Notes: generated by a model from the sequence alone, not told the origin. DNA of 64,000 nt from Paracoccus sp. M683 (GCF_007096355.1 NZ_VKDF01000008.1:1-64000), one strand, 5' to 3'. Shown: positions 1-9,167, numbered from the stretch's first letter. Translations and numbers: made by a program.

Positions 1-58
1 GGTTCTCAAGATCGACATAGCTGAACAGCGATCCGCCCGTCTCGTCCGTGCCCCGCAT
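1..58 (-). CDS. Transposase, N-terminal fragment cut by the window edge
   Basis: Reading leftwards from an ATG at 58, 19 residues are visible before the window ends, including GSLFSYVDLE. This resembles the opening of IS5/IS1182-type DDE transposases, which typically begin with a short MRG..GSLFSYVDLE segment before the DUF772 domain. The homology between the relaxase gene at 127 and its second copy stops at about 141, so this insertion sequence probably truncated the relaxase C-terminus. Only the N-terminus is visible, so the family assignment is tentative. Confidence 0.45.
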   Translation of the reverse strand, partial: MRGTDETGGSLFSYVDLEN

Positions 59-126
59 GATCACCTCCGCCGTCTTCTTGTCGGTGATGAATCATGTTCT
101 GCAAACCACGTCGAGAGCCGACTATT

Positions 127-2157
127 TCAGCGGCCTGTTAGGGCCAATTTCGCGCGAACGTCGTCCCAGTCCGTTTCCTCCTCGAACCAGGGTAGCGGCT
201 GGTCGGCATCGACCTTGGATGCGCCCTCGTCAGGCACCGGGCGCTCTGCGCCGTCGCGGGCATGGGGCGCCACGGTGGCTTCCGCGTCCTTTGCCGCATC
301 GTGCCTCCTACGCAGCAGCTTCAACTCCGCCTGCACGATCCTGTCCAAGTCGTCATCCCGCCCGGCGATCTCGATCCCGGCGGCGAAGGCCAGCCGCGTC
401 GCATCGCGCAGAAACCCCGCGTCACCGCGCACCGAGATGCCGGACCAGCGCTTCAGTTGCGCCTGTGCAATCATCAGGCGAATGGTGTTATGGCTGCGGC
501 TGTGGGCTTTCAGCCGGATCTCCTGATCCTCGACCGAGGATCCGTCCTGCAGCCAGATCCGGCGCTTGCGGTAGTCGACGAAGCGCAGCTTTGCGATCAG
601 ATCCTCGGGCAGGCGGGTCTCGTCGAAACTCGGCGACCGGGGTTTCGTCCGGGTGTCATGCGGGCGACCCGGCATGAGAGGGGGCGGCGACCAGGCGCAG
701 GTCAGCCCTTCGATCTCGTCCTCCGCTTCGGGTTCGGGATCCAGCCTTTCCTCCGGCCAGCCGAGCCGTTCGCGATGATGCGCCGCCCGCAATGCACGCA
801 GCCGATCCAGCGTCGCTGCTGCGCCGCGCATGTCGCGCCGTTGCGGCGGCAGGCCGCCATCGTTCCAGCCGCATTCGTCCAGCCAGGCGGGCGAGGTGAA
901 GCGCTGATCGAACAGATCGCCGCACAGCCGGATCGCCTTGGCATAGCGGTTGGGCGCGTTTCGGGGGCCGCCGCGTTCGGGAGGCAGCAGGCGTTCGACC
1001 GAGATGTAATCCTCGCCCTTGCGATTGATCCGGTGGCCCTGAGCCTCCAGCCAAGCCAGAACGTCGTTGCGGCTGGCAATGCGGCCGCGCTCGATCTCCA
1101 TGCCGACGGCCATGTCCAGTTCCTCGCGGATATCGAAGACCGGATTGCCCTCGATATCGCGCGCCGGGCTGCTGATCACCGATCCCGGCAGCTTCAGGTG
1201 GCGATGGCGTTCCGGCGCCAGCGGGTCGGCCCAGCCATGCCGATGGTTCCAGCTGTCACGAAACGCCTCCCAGATCGCGATGCCGACCTTTTCCGGCGGC
1301 CTGGGGTTGATGGCTTTCAGCCGCCCCTCACTGTCCATCACCACGCGGGCGAAGAGAAAGTTCAGCTCGAGCCGCCCCTTGTCGGTATGTGCATTCCACA
1401 GCACCTCGGGGCGATGCTCGTCGGGGATGCCGGCAAAGGCCGTGTCCTCGAAATCGCGCATCAGCGCATCGGTCATGCCGCGCAGGGCCAGGTCGCCCCC
1501 GGTCCAGGCGGTAATGTCGATATCGCCCGCGTCAAAGGCGATGACGCCAGAGGCATAGCGGTGTTGAAAGGGCAGGGCGGCGCAGGTCTGGTGGATCAGC
1601 CAGGCATTGCCCGAGATCGGGATCGGCGCAGTGGCGCGCTTTATCCAGGCGGTCAGCAGATAGTAGAGATTGCCGACATAATCGGCCTGCCAGGCACCCA
1701 GCAGGGCGAAATCGGCCTTGATCGGCGGTTCGACCAGAAAGGTCCGGCCCTCGACCTCGATCCGCTGCTTGCCGTCCTCGACCTCGGTGCCGATGCCGGT
1801 CGGGGTCAGCACCCCGCCAAGACCGACGCCGCCGGCACGGATCCGCTCGACCAGCGTGCCTTGCGGGACCAGTTCGCATTCGATCTCGCCCGAGATCATC
1901 TTGGCCTGGGTTTCCGGGTTCAGGCCGATATGCGAGGCGACGACACGGCTGACCGCCCCGGCCGAGATCAGCTTGCCGATCCCCTTGCCGGGCATGGCGC
2001 TGTCATTGGCGATCACGGTCAGATCGCGCGCGCCGCGCGTGACCAGCGCATCGATCAGGCGTTCGGGCGTGCCGACGGCCATGAAGCCGCCGATCAGCAG
2101 GCTGGCGCCATCAGGGATCATTTCGGCGGCGGCATCCGGTTTCAGCGCGCCCTTCAT
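127..2157 (-). CDS. In-frame chimera: CoA-transferase alpha subunit (AtoD-like) fused to a relaxase-like protein
   Basis: The reading frame of 676 codons contains two unrelated proteins. Residues 1 to about 170 are a 3-oxoacid CoA-transferase subunit A: the GGFMAVGTPERLIDAL start, IANDSAMPGKGIG, SHIGLNPET and LVPQGTLVERIRAGG motifs all match AtoD. The match stops around GNLYYLLTA (about nt 1650), some 45 residues short of the usual end. From there the frame continues as a mobilisation protein related to the relaxase at 57991-59934, sharing LPFxHRY and the HTxxGRLExN motif. The start overlaps the acetate kinase stop as ATGA, so the chimera is the last gene of the acetate operon. No beta subunit follows, so CoA-transferase activity is unlikely. 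Its 3' part is repeated at 27708-28878. Either a deletion or recombination joined an operon to plasmid mobilisation DNA, or the assembly is chimeric here. Confidence 0.7.
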   Translation of the reverse strand: MKGALKPDAAAEMIPDGASLLIGGFMAVGTPERLIDALVTRGARDLTVIANDSAMPGKGIGKLISAGAVSRVVASHIGLNPETQAKMISGEIECELVPQGTLVERIRAGGVGLGGVLTPTGIGTEVEDGKQRIEVEGRTFLVEPPIKADFALLGAWQADYVGNLYYLLTAWIKRATAPIPISGNAWLIHQTCAALPFQHRYASGVIAFDAGDIDITAWTGGDLALRGMTDALMRDFEDTAFAGIPDEHRPEVLWNAHTDKGRLELNFLFARVVMDSEGRLKAINPRPPEKVGIAIWEAFRDSWNHRHGWADPLAPERHRHLKLPGSVISSPARDIEGNPVFDIREELDMAVGMEIERGRIASRNDVLAWLEAQGHRINRKGEDYISVERLLPPERGGPRNAPNRYAKAIRLCGDLFDQRFTSPAWLDECGWNDGGLPPQRRDMRGAAATLDRLRALRAAHHRERLGWPEERLDPEPEAEDEIEGLTCAWSPPPLMPGRPHDTRTKPRSPSFDETRLPEDLIAKLRFVDYRKRRIWLQDGSSVEDQEIRLKAHSRSHNTIRLMIAQAQLKRWSGISVRGDAGFLRDATRLAFAAGIEIAGRDDDLDRIVQAELKLLRRRHDAAKDAEATVAPHARDGAERPVPDEGASKVDADQPLPWFEEETDWDDVRAKLALTGR
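141..1311. repeat. 1171-bp direct repeat, copy 1 (relaxase 3' part)
   Basis: The stretch from the gggccaattt motif at 141 to ggggttgat at 1303-1311 recurs at 27708-28878 in the same orientation and with the same length, differing by scattered substitutions. Both ends are sharp. Beyond 141 lies IS-like sequence; beyond 1311 this copy continues as relaxase while copy 2 changes to unrelated DNA. It is a substrate for homologous recombination across 27 kb. Confidence 0.8.
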
Positions 2158-3347
2158 GCCCGGGTTCCTTCGGTGATGCCGGCGGCGGCGCGGGCGGCGC
2201 GGGCGATGACCAGATCCTCGCGCGTGTTCACGATCATCACCGTGGTGCGAGAGAACTCGGACGACAGGATGGTCGCGTTCTCGGCGTTGCGGCCGTGGTC
2301 GATCTCGATCCCCATCCAACCCAGTCGTTCGCAGACGCGGCGGCGGATGACGCGGCTGTTCTCGCCGATGCCGCCGCAAAAGACCAGCGCATCGACCCCG
2401 CCCATGACCGCCGCCAGAGCGCCCAGTTCGCGCTGCACGCGGAACACGAAATAGTCGATGGCGCGGTGGCTGGCGGCGTTGTCGGCCGCCTCCAGCGTGC
2501 GCATGTCGTTCGACAGTCCCCCCGACAGACCCAGCAGGCCGGATTCATTGTAAAGAACCTGCCGGATCTGGGCGGTGTCCATCCCCTCGCGGTCCAGCAT
2601 GTAAAGCAGCACGCCGGGGTCGATCTGGCCGCAGCGCGTGCCCATCGGCAGCCCGTCCAGCGCAGAAAAACCCATGGACGAGGCGACCGACTTGCCCTTG
2701 TAGATCGCGCACATCGACGCGCCATTGCCCAGATGCGCCACGACCACGCGCCCCGCCATCAGATGCGGCGCGATGCGTTCCAGTTCGCCCGTCACATAGT
2801 CATAGCTGAGGCCGTGGAAGCCATAGCGGCGCACGCCCGCCTCGTAATAGCGGTGCGGGATCGCGAAAGTGTCGTTCACGAACGGCTGGCCGCGATGGAA
2901 TGCGGTGTCGAAGCAGGCGACCTGCGGCACGCCGGGGAAGGCCGCCATGGCGGCGCGGATCCCGGCGATGTTGTGGGGCTGGTGCAGGGGCGCGAACGGC
3001 TCAAGCTCGGACAGCTTGCGCAGGATGTCCTCATCGACCAGCACGGGTTGCGAAAAGTCCAGGCCGCCGTGCACGACGCGGTGGCCGACGGCGGCCATGG
3101 TCAGGTCGGGAAAGGCCTGCTTGACCGTGGCGATCACGACGGCCAGCGCGCCTGCGTGGCTGGTCAGGTCGCCCTCGGCCAGGGGCAGCGCATTGCCCTC
3201 GGCATCCCTGAGCTTCATCGTGCCCTCGGGGCCGATGCGTTCGGCCTGTCCGGTCACCAGGGGCTCGTCGCCCGTGGCCGGGAACAGCGCCACCTTGAGC
3301 GAGGACGACCCCGCGTTCAGCGCCAGGAAACCGGCATTCTGGTCCAT
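2154..3347 (-). CDS. ackA: Acetate kinase
   Basis: A 397-residue acetate kinase, the usual length, converting acetyl phosphate and ADP to acetate and ATP in the cytoplasm. Visible signatures are LNAGSSSLK at the N-terminus, GHRVVHGG, FDTAFH, YGFHGLSY, AHLGNGASM, MGFSALDGLPMGTR and FCGGIGENS. The chosen ATG at 3347 has an AGGGA ribosome site in front; an ATG at 3359 overlapping the upstream stop is an alternative four residues longer. It lies 8 nt downstream of the phosphotransacetylase and overlaps the CoA-transferase chimera by 4 nt, so translational coupling is likely. The sequence looks intact. Confidence 0.95.
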   Translation of the reverse strand: MDQNAGFLALNAGSSSLKVALFPATGDEPLVTGQAERIGPEGTMKLRDAEGNALPLAEGDLTSHAGALAVVIATVKQAFPDLTMAAVGHRVVHGGLDFSQPVLVDEDILRKLSELEPFAPLHQPHNIAGIRAAMAAFPGVPQVACFDTAFHRGQPFVNDTFAIPHRYYEAGVRRYGFHGLSYDYVTGELERIAPHLMAGRVVVAHLGNGASMCAIYKGKSVASSMGFSALDGLPMGTRCGQIDPGVLLYMLDREGMDTAQIRQVLYNESGLLGLSGGLSNDMRTLEAADNAASHRAIDYFVFRVQRELGALAAVMGGVDALVFCGGIGENSRVIRRRVCERLGWMGIEIDHGRNAENATILSSEFSRTTVMIVNTREDLVIARAARAAAGITEGTRA

Positions 3348-3355
3348 GGAATCCC

Positions 3356-4735
3356 TCATTTGCGTTCTTCTGCATGGGCGTGGTGCAGGGCCGCCACCGC
3401 GCAGGAGGCCAACCGCGACATCGGGCTGTCCGAGCGCGAGTTCAGGATCACCGGCACCCGCGCGCCAAGGACCAGCCCGGCGCCCTCGGCATGGCTGATG
3501 AAGGCCAGCTGCTTGGCCAGCATGTTGCCGGCGTCGATGCCGGGCACGACCAGGATGTTGGCAAGGCCTGCGACGCCGCCCTTCAGCCCCTTGGTGCGCG
3601 CGGCGCTGGGATCGACGGCATTGTCCATCGCCAGCGGCCCGTCGACCAGCCCGCCGGTGATCTGGCCGCGCTCCGCCATCTTCGAGAGCAGCGCCGCGTC
3701 GATCGAGGACTGGATCGCGGGGTTCACCGTCTCGACCGCCGACAGAACGCCGACGCGCGGCTCCATGCCGATGGCGCGGGCCAGGTCGATGGCGTTCTGG
3801 GTGATGTCCACCTTGGTCACCAGATCGGGAGCGATATTGATCGCGGCATCGGTGACCATGACCGGCTCGGGCCGGCCGGGCACGTCCATCACGAAGACAT
3901 GGGTGAAGCGGCGGCCGACGCGCAGGCCGGCGGCCTTGTCCAGCATCGGCTTCAGCAGGTCGTCGGTATGCAGGTGCCCCTTCATCACTGCCCTGGCGCG
4001 GCCCTCGTGGACCAGTGCGCAGGCGGTGGCGGCCGCGGCCTGGTCGCTCGCCACGTCGATCAACGCGAAGCCCGAGATGTCGGCCCCGGTCACCTGCGCC
4101 GCCGCGCGGATCGCGTCGGCGCGCCCGATCAGGATGGGGGTGACGATGCCCTCGCGCGCGGCCAGCACCGCGCCGCCCAGCGAATTGGCGTCGTCGGGGC
4201 AGACCACCGCCACCGGCAGCGGCGGCAGGGCGCGGGCGCGTTCGACCAGCGCCTCGAAATGGCGGTGGCGCTGGACGACAAGCCCCGGCACCTCGATGTC
4301 GTCGATGTCGAACTTTTGCGTCGGCGCGATGACCTGGGCCGCACCGCTGACGATCAGGGCGCCGTCCGTGACCCGCGTCACGCGGGTTTCCAGGCTGACC
4401 ACGCCATCGGCCTTGCCGGTGACCGACACGCGGCACAGCAATTCGTCGCCGGCATGGGCGCGGTCGTGGAAATCCAGCTCCTGCCGGCGGTAAAGCGTGC
4501 CGGGCCCGGGCAGAAGCGTGCCCAGCACCGCCGAGATCAGCGAGGCGACGAACATGCCCGGCGCGGTATCCTCGGGGCGTCCGTCGCCGTCCAGATCGGT
4601 CGAGGGCAGATGCATCGGGTTGTAGTTCCCCGATGCCGCCGCAAAGACGTAAAGGTCGTCGGGCGTGATCAGCCGGCGCAGCTCGGCGCTGTCGCCGGGC
4701 TGCAATTCGTCGAAGGTGCGGTTCACCAGATGCAT
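3356..4735 (-). CDS. Bifunctional MaoC-like hydratase / phosphate acetyltransferase
   Basis: A 459-residue two-domain enzyme. Residues 1 to about 145 form a MaoC (R-specific enoyl-CoA hydratase) hot-dog fold, with ASGNYNPMH and a GMFVASLISAVLGTLLPGPG stretch. Residues about 150 to 459 are a phosphate acetyl/butyryltransferase domain, with VVCPDDANSLGGAV, KGHLHTDDLLKPML, MVTDAAINIAP and ADNAVDP-like GPLAMDNAVDPSAA. The Pta part interconverts acetyl-CoA and acetyl phosphate and feeds AckA directly downstream. The ATG at 4735 begins one base after the upstream stop (TGAcATG), which fixes the start and implies coupling. The fused form is common in Rhodobacterales next to ackA and a DUF3141 gene. 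Confidence 0.9.
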   Translation of the reverse strand: MHLVNRTFDELQPGDSAELRRLITPDDLYVFAAASGNYNPMHLPSTDLDGDGRPEDTAPGMFVASLISAVLGTLLPGPGTLYRRQELDFHDRAHAGDELLCRVSVTGKADGVVSLETRVTRVTDGALIVSGAAQVIAPTQKFDIDDIEVPGLVVQRHRHFEALVERARALPPLPVAVVCPDDANSLGGAVLAAREGIVTPILIGRADAIRAAAQVTGADISGFALIDVASDQAAAATACALVHEGRARAVMKGHLHTDDLLKPMLDKAAGLRVGRRFTHVFVMDVPGRPEPVMVTDAAINIAPDLVTKVDITQNAIDLARAIGMEPRVGVLSAVETVNPAIQSSIDAALLSKMAERGQITGGLVDGPLAMDNAVDPSAARTKGLKGGVAGLANILVVPGIDAGNMLAKQLAFISHAEGAGLVLGARVPVILNSRSDSPMSRLASCAVAALHHAHAEERK

Positions 4736-4736
4736 G

Positions 4737-6734
4737 TCACGCCCCGTCGCGGGGGGCGGCCGTCGGGCGCGGACGGCGGGTGGCGCGGCGGGCGGTGGTG
4801 CCGGCGGCCTCGGCGACCGGGGCCTGTTCGCTGGGGGCCTGTTCCGTTGCCGCCTGTTCCGCAGCCGCTTCGGGCTTGGGCAGGGCAGCGGGCGGGGCCG
4901 GGAAAGCCACGTCTTGCAGCGGATCCTCGGCCACGTCGCCCAGGAAATGCGGCTGCCCCAGGATTTCATGGAAGCGTTGCAGCAGTTGCTGGGTTTCCGG
5001 CGACATCTCCTCGGTCGAGCCGGGGATATAGCGCACCACCTTCAGCGCCAGTTCGCGCTCGGCCGGGTCGGCCAGCAGTTGCGGCAGCGTCTCCAGCGCC
5101 TGTTCGGGTTCATAGGTGGCGATCAGGGTCTGTTCGTGGATGATATGGGCGCGCCGTTCGGCCCCCAGCGAACGGAACGGCTCGTCCTGGGTCAGCACGC
5201 GCGAGGACCGCTCCAGCCGGTCGCGGCGCACGCCCTTGCGGTTGTCGGCCAGCATGACCAGCATGCGGATCACCGCCTCGGCAAAGCCGCCCCGGTCGAT
5301 GTTGCACGGCGCCGAGGCGACCTCGGGCAGGCCGCGCAATTCGTCGTTGTTCTTCAGCGTGCGGCGCGCTTCGTGGGTGCGGCCGAAAACCCGCGCCCAG
5401 GGCGTCGACCACATGCTGTAGAAGGCCAGTTCATAGACCATGTCGCGGGTGTCGCGGTAAAGGTCGATCGCCTGTTCGACCCCGTCCACCCAAAGCTGCT
5501 CGGCGGCCAGGAAGGGGTTGTCGGGCGCGGCCTTGCGGCGGTTTTCGCGCACCGTTTCCGCCGCCCTGGCGACCTTGGTCATCACCGGGTTGCGCGACGA
5601 TGCGAGCGCGCGTTCCACGCGCTTGGGATGCAGGGCGCGGCTGATCTCGGCCCCGGTGGGGGTGACGGCGGCCTTGACCCAGGGGCGCAGCACCGCGTCA
5701 TAGACCTGCGCCTGCACCTCGGACGCGCGGGCCACGGCGGCGAAGGGGCGTTCGTCGGCAAAGCCGTCATCCAGCGCGCGGATATCGTCCAGGCTGCGTT
5801 CGGCGAAGCTGACGGTGGAGATCTTCTTGCCGTCGCGCTCGGTCACGTCCTCGATGCGCATCTCGTAAAGGCCGGGCGCCAGCGCCTCGATGGTTTCCAG
5901 GGGCGAGGCGACCTCGGCATGTTCCCGGCGCGCGATCTGCGAGGACACGAAGATGCCCAGATGGCCGACCTGGTCATGGACCATATAGACGATACGCTGG
6001 CCGCGAATGCGGATTTCCTGCACATCGGCATAGGTCTCGGCGATCCAGTTCAGGGCCTGCTGCGGCGGGGTGATGTTGTCGCCATGGCTGGCGAAGACGA
6101 TGATCGGCGCGCGGATCGCCTTCAGATCGACCGGGCGGCCCGGCTCGATCCGGGCCTCGTTCTTGGACAGGCGGTTGCCGATGAAAAGCTGCTCGACGAT
6201 CCATTTGATCTCGGGCTCGGTCAGCATGAAGAAGCCGCCCCACCACTTCTCGAACTCCAGGAACGTCTTGTCGCCCTTGACCACGCGCGAGGCACCGAAG
6301 AAGGACACCGACAGGCAGCAGCCGCCCGCGCCCATCAGCGGCTCGGCCAGCCGGATCATGCGCAGGAAGGAATGGACCGAGATGTCCATCGCCAGCCCGA
6401 AGCCTTCGGCGGAACAATCGACCACCCGGCCGTGCAGGTCGGCCTTGGGCGAAAAGGCGATGGAATGCAGCAGCGTGTCGAGGCGCCCCCAGCGGTCGGC
6501 AATGACCTGGAACACCGCCTCGGTCTGGCCGGGCTGGCCGACATCGAGCGGCATGGCGATCTGGGCCTCCAGTTCCTCGGCCAGGGGCCGGACGAAGGGC
6601 TCGGCCTTGGCGTTCAGCCAGGTCACGGCCAGGTCCGCCCCCTGGGCGCGGAAGGCGCGGGCACAGCCCCAGGCGATCGAATCGCGGTTGGCGATGCCGA
6701 CAACCAGAACCTTCTTGTTGGCCAGAGAAAACAT
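4737..6734 (-). CDS. In-frame chimera: enoyl-ACP reductase N-terminus fused to DUF3141 C-terminus
   Basis: A 665-residue frame with a good GGAGG site 7 nt before the ATG at 6734. Residues 1-152 are the NADH-binding half of a FabI-type enoyl-ACP reductase (VVGIANRDSIAWG, SIAFSPKADL, LSVSFFGASRVV). The region holding the catalytic Tyr/Lys of FabI is missing. At about nt 6275 the frame becomes the C-terminal half of a DUF3141 protein, a PHA-synthase-like alpha/beta-hydrolase relative (FEKWWGGFF, IVEQLFIGNRLS, SHGDNITPPQQALNWI, VHDQVGHLGIFVS), ending in an Ala/Pro/Glu-rich tail. The DUF3141 part with the nucleophile elbow is absent. The simplest reading is an internal deletion that joined fabI to a downstream DUF3141 gene in frame. 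Neither parent activity should survive, but the gene still heads the pta-ackA operon. Confidence 0.75.
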   Translation of the reverse strand: MFSLANKKVLVVGIANRDSIAWGCARAFRAQGADLAVTWLNAKAEPFVRPLAEELEAQIAMPLDVGQPGQTEAVFQVIADRWGRLDTLLHSIAFSPKADLHGRVVDCSAEGFGLAMDISVHSFLRMIRLAEPLMGAGGCCLSVSFFGASRVVKGDKTFLEFEKWWGGFFMLTEPEIKWIVEQLFIGNRLSKNEARIEPGRPVDLKAIRAPIIVFASHGDNITPPQQALNWIAETYADVQEIRIRGQRIVYMVHDQVGHLGIFVSSQIARREHAEVASPLETIEALAPGLYEMRIEDVTERDGKKISTVSFAERSLDDIRALDDGFADERPFAAVARASEVQAQVYDAVLRPWVKAAVTPTGAEISRALHPKRVERALASSRNPVMTKVARAAETVRENRRKAAPDNPFLAAEQLWVDGVEQAIDLYRDTRDMVYELAFYSMWSTPWARVFGRTHEARRTLKNNDELRGLPEVASAPCNIDRGGFAEAVIRMLVMLADNRKGVRRDRLERSSRVLTQDEPFRSLGAERRAHIIHEQTLIATYEPEQALETLPQLLADPAERELALKVVRYIPGSTEEMSPETQQLLQRFHEILGQPHFLGDVAEDPLQDVAFPAPPAALPKPEAAAEQAATEQAPSEQAPVAEAAGTTARRATRRPRPTAAPRDGA

Positions 6735-6754
6735 CGCGAACCTCCGAGTCGCCC

Positions 6755-7774
6755 TCATCTAGGCGACGGGCCACAACAGGCTTGTGACAGCGCCGGCCGC
6801 AATCGCGCTGTGCCCCTCCTACAGCCATCGGGCGATCTTGAAGCGCAGGTAAAGGCCGCGGCAATCACGATCAGCACGACGTAATAGCCGAAACGAGTCT
6901 CGAGTTCAGGCATATTGGCGAAGTTCATCCCATAAATGCCTGCGATGGCTGTCGGCATGGCGAGAATCGCGGCCCAGGCGGCCAGTTGGCGGGTGATGGT
7001 GACTTGTCTTTGCTGTTCCAGAAGGTTGCTGACCTCGAAAACCGAGGTCAGGATGTCGCGCAGGCTTTCGGCTGTGCTCTGGGTGCGGCGCAAGTGATCC
7101 AGAACGTCGCGGAAATACGGGCTAACCTCGGGATCAAGATAGGGAAGGCTCAGATGCACCAGCCGGCTGACCACCTCAATCATGGGGCGCAGCACGCGCT
7201 GGAAGCGGACGGTCTGGCGGCGCAGCGAGAACAGGCGGATGACCTCGTCCCGGGTCAGCGAGGTATCGATGGTCCGCTTCTCCATCAGCAGAACCTCTTC
7301 CTCGATTTCCTCGATGATCGGGTCGTAACCATCGACGATGAAATCCAGAAGCGCGTGCAAAACGTAATCGACGCCGTGGCGCAGCAGCCCAGGTGCGGAT
7401 TCCAGTTGCGCACGCAGCTCAGTATGGGCGCGGGCCGAACCGTGGCGGACCGTGATGATATGATTGTGCCCGACGAAGATCGCGGTTTCCCCGTAGGCGA
7501 TCCGATCACCCTCGAGCTGTGCCGTCCGCGCAACGACGAAAAGCTGATCGCCGAAGATTTCGACCTTGGGCTGCTCGTGCGCCTTCAGCGCGTCCTCGAC
7601 CGCCAGCGGATGCAGGCCATAGCTGGCCTGCAGGGCGCGCAATTCCTGCTCGGCCGGCTCGAACAACCCGACCCAAACGAAATCACCTGGCCGGGCGGGC
7701 GGAGGCGCTTCGTCCAGCGATACCTCGGCCGTGCAGACGCCTTCTCGATAAAGGTATGCGGAAATGATGGCCAT
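6755..7774 (-). CDS. corA: CorA-family magnesium/cobalt transporter with altered C-terminus
   Basis: Residues 1 to about 250 form the cytoplasmic funnel domain of CorA, followed by the first membrane helix and the diagnostic GMN motif (GIYGMNFANMPE). The second helix starts normally (GYYVVLIVIAAA) but the last 35 residues are unlike the family. In another frame the same DNA reads YLRFKIARWL followed by a stop at 6820-6822, a typical CorA ending. A small deletion or sequencing error near 6862 therefore shifted the frame; the remaining second helix is about four residues short compared with E. coli CorA. The start at 7774 (MAIISAYLY) was chosen because upstream residues do not resemble the family. 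The stop lies 20 nt before the FabI/DUF3141 start. Confidence 0.8.
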   Translation of the reverse strand: MAIISAYLYREGVCTAEVSLDEAPPPARPGDFVWVGLFEPAEQELRALQASYGLHPLAVEDALKAHEQPKVEIFGDQLFVVARTAQLEGDRIAYGETAIFVGHNHIITVRHGSARAHTELRAQLESAPGLLRHGVDYVLHALLDFIVDGYDPIIEEIEEEVLLMEKRTIDTSLTRDEVIRLFSLRRQTVRFQRVLRPMIEVVSRLVHLSLPYLDPEVSPYFRDVLDHLRRTQSTAESLRDILTSVFEVSNLLEQQRQVTITRQLAAWAAILAMPTAIAGIYGMNFANMPELETRFGYYVVLIVIAAAFTCASRSPDGCRRGTARLRPALSQACCGPSPR

Positions 7775-8005
7775 GGCTTCCTTCGGCGAATTCTGCGCAG
7801 GTATGTCGGGTCGGCAACCTGCGCCCGCGCGCCATCCTTTCCACGGGCGATGTAAAATGCTGATGACCGCGAGAATATGCCGCATTGCATGGTCGGCACC
7901 GGCGCGGCCGCCTAGGCGGTCGCGGGGGGCGATTCGTCATAAAGTGGTCGTGCTCGGGCGATAGGCATTCACGGAAAAGTGCGTAATCATCGTGGAGGCC
8001 GCCGG

Positions 8006-9133
8006 ATGCTCGCATCGGGATCGGACGGAGTTGAAGTCGTCACACCGAAATGGAGCCTTGGGCGGCGCATCGCCGCATCGGCGCTTGCGGTCCTAGGCAT
8101 CGGGTTCCTGATCTTCGCGGTCGCGGGAAGCAATGTCGAAGGCCGGCTAGTCGGGGCGGGGTCCACGCTGGTGGATCCGATCCTGCAAAAGGTTTCGACC
8201 GCCTATCAAGGCTATCTTGTCGCCGATCGGGTGGATGTCGTGGCCCAAGAGGGCGAAAGCAACGACTGGGTCGGGGGGTCCGGCGCGCTGGATTACGATC
8301 CCGTCGGCTCGGTCGGCGGGCTGATGCGGCTGGAGGATCCGACAGTGACCTTCGCCGTCACCGAGGTGCCGGTATCACCCCAGGATCTGGCGGCCGAAGG
8401 GCGGCTTCAGTTCCCGCTGATTCTCGGCGCGGCGGCGCCGGTGGTGAACCTGGACCTGGGCGACGCCGGGCTGACGCTGAATGCGGACCTGCTTTCGGCC
8501 ATCTATCGGGGCGAGATCACCACCTGGTCCGATCCCGCCATCGCCGCCCTCAATCCCGGCGTGGCCCTGCCCGATCAGACCATCGCCGTGCGTCATCGCA
8601 GCGACGGGTCGGGGACCACCTGGACCTTTACCGGCTATCTGGCGCAGTCGCCCACCTGGACCGCCGGACAGACCGCGCAGCCGCACTGGCCTGTGGGCGA
8701 GGGCGCCAAGGGCAGCCGCGGCATCATCGAGGCCGTCAAGTCCGTGCCCGGCGCCATCGGCTATGCCGAGAGCGGCCAGGCCGGCCGCGCCGGGCTGACC
8801 ATCGTCAGGCTGGTGAACGGCTCTGGCGAGGTGGTCAGCCCCAAACCCCAGACCATCCGCGCCGCCGCCACCGTGGCGGGCTGGAAGCCGGGCCAGCCGG
8901 GCCAGCCGGTCGAGGCGGCCTCGGCCATGCAAGGCTGGCCGATGACCGCGACCGTCTATGTCGTCATGCGCAAGGATGGCCGGCAGAAGGACCGGGCGCT
9001 GGCCTTCTTTCGCTATTTCTACGCGCAGGCCCCGCGTCAGGCCGATGCGCTTGGCTATGTCCCGCTTCCCAACGAGGTCGTGACGGAAGTCGAAAGCTAT
9101 TGGTCGGCCGCCGGGTCCGACAAGAACTCCTGA
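8006..9133 (+). CDS. PstS-like phosphate-binding protein, membrane-anchored
   Basis: A 375-residue periplasmic binding protein of the PstS type. A single hydrophobic segment (about residues 23-43) follows a short basic N-terminus and probably serves as an uncleaved anchor. The mature part begins GAGSTLVDPILQ and contains HRSDGSGTTWTFTGYL, the phosphate-binding signature. GGAGG lies 7 nt before the ATG at 8006. No pstC, pstA or pstB genes follow. Instead the Na/Pi cotransporter starts 34 nt downstream, so the pair may deliver phosphate to a secondary carrier, or this PstS may work with a distant ABC system. Confidence 0.85.
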   Translation: MLASGSDGVEVVTPKWSLGRRIAASALAVLGIGFLIFAVAGSNVEGRLVGAGSTLVDPILQKVSTAYQGYLVADRVDVVAQEGESNDWVGGSGALDYDPVGSVGGLMRLEDPTVTFAVTEVPVSPQDLAAEGRLQFPLILGAAAPVVNLDLGDAGLTLNADLLSAIYRGEITTWSDPAIAALNPGVALPDQTIAVRHRSDGSGTTWTFTGYLAQSPTWTAGQTAQPHWPVGEGAKGSRGIIEAVKSVPGAIGYAESGQAGRAGLTIVRLVNGSGEVVSPKPQTIRAAATVAGWKPGQPGQPVEAASAMQGWPMTATVYVVMRKDGRQKDRALAFFRYFYAQAPRQADALGYVPLPNEVVTEVESYWSAAGSDKNS

Positions 9134-9167
9134 CCGGGCGCATGGCGTCCTACGCAAAGGTGATAAC

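Noticed and set aside
262..2454. Open frame of 730 codons on the plus strand opposite the CoA-transferase/relaxase gene
   Set aside because: Antisense shadow of a GC-rich gene; its product has no family features and the minus strand carries clear AtoD and relaxase motifs.
2295..6884. Long plus-strand frames opposite ackA, pta and the FabI/DUF3141 gene
   Set aside because: Mirror-frame artefacts typical of high-GC DNA; the minus strand shows continuous operon structure with overlapping starts and stops.
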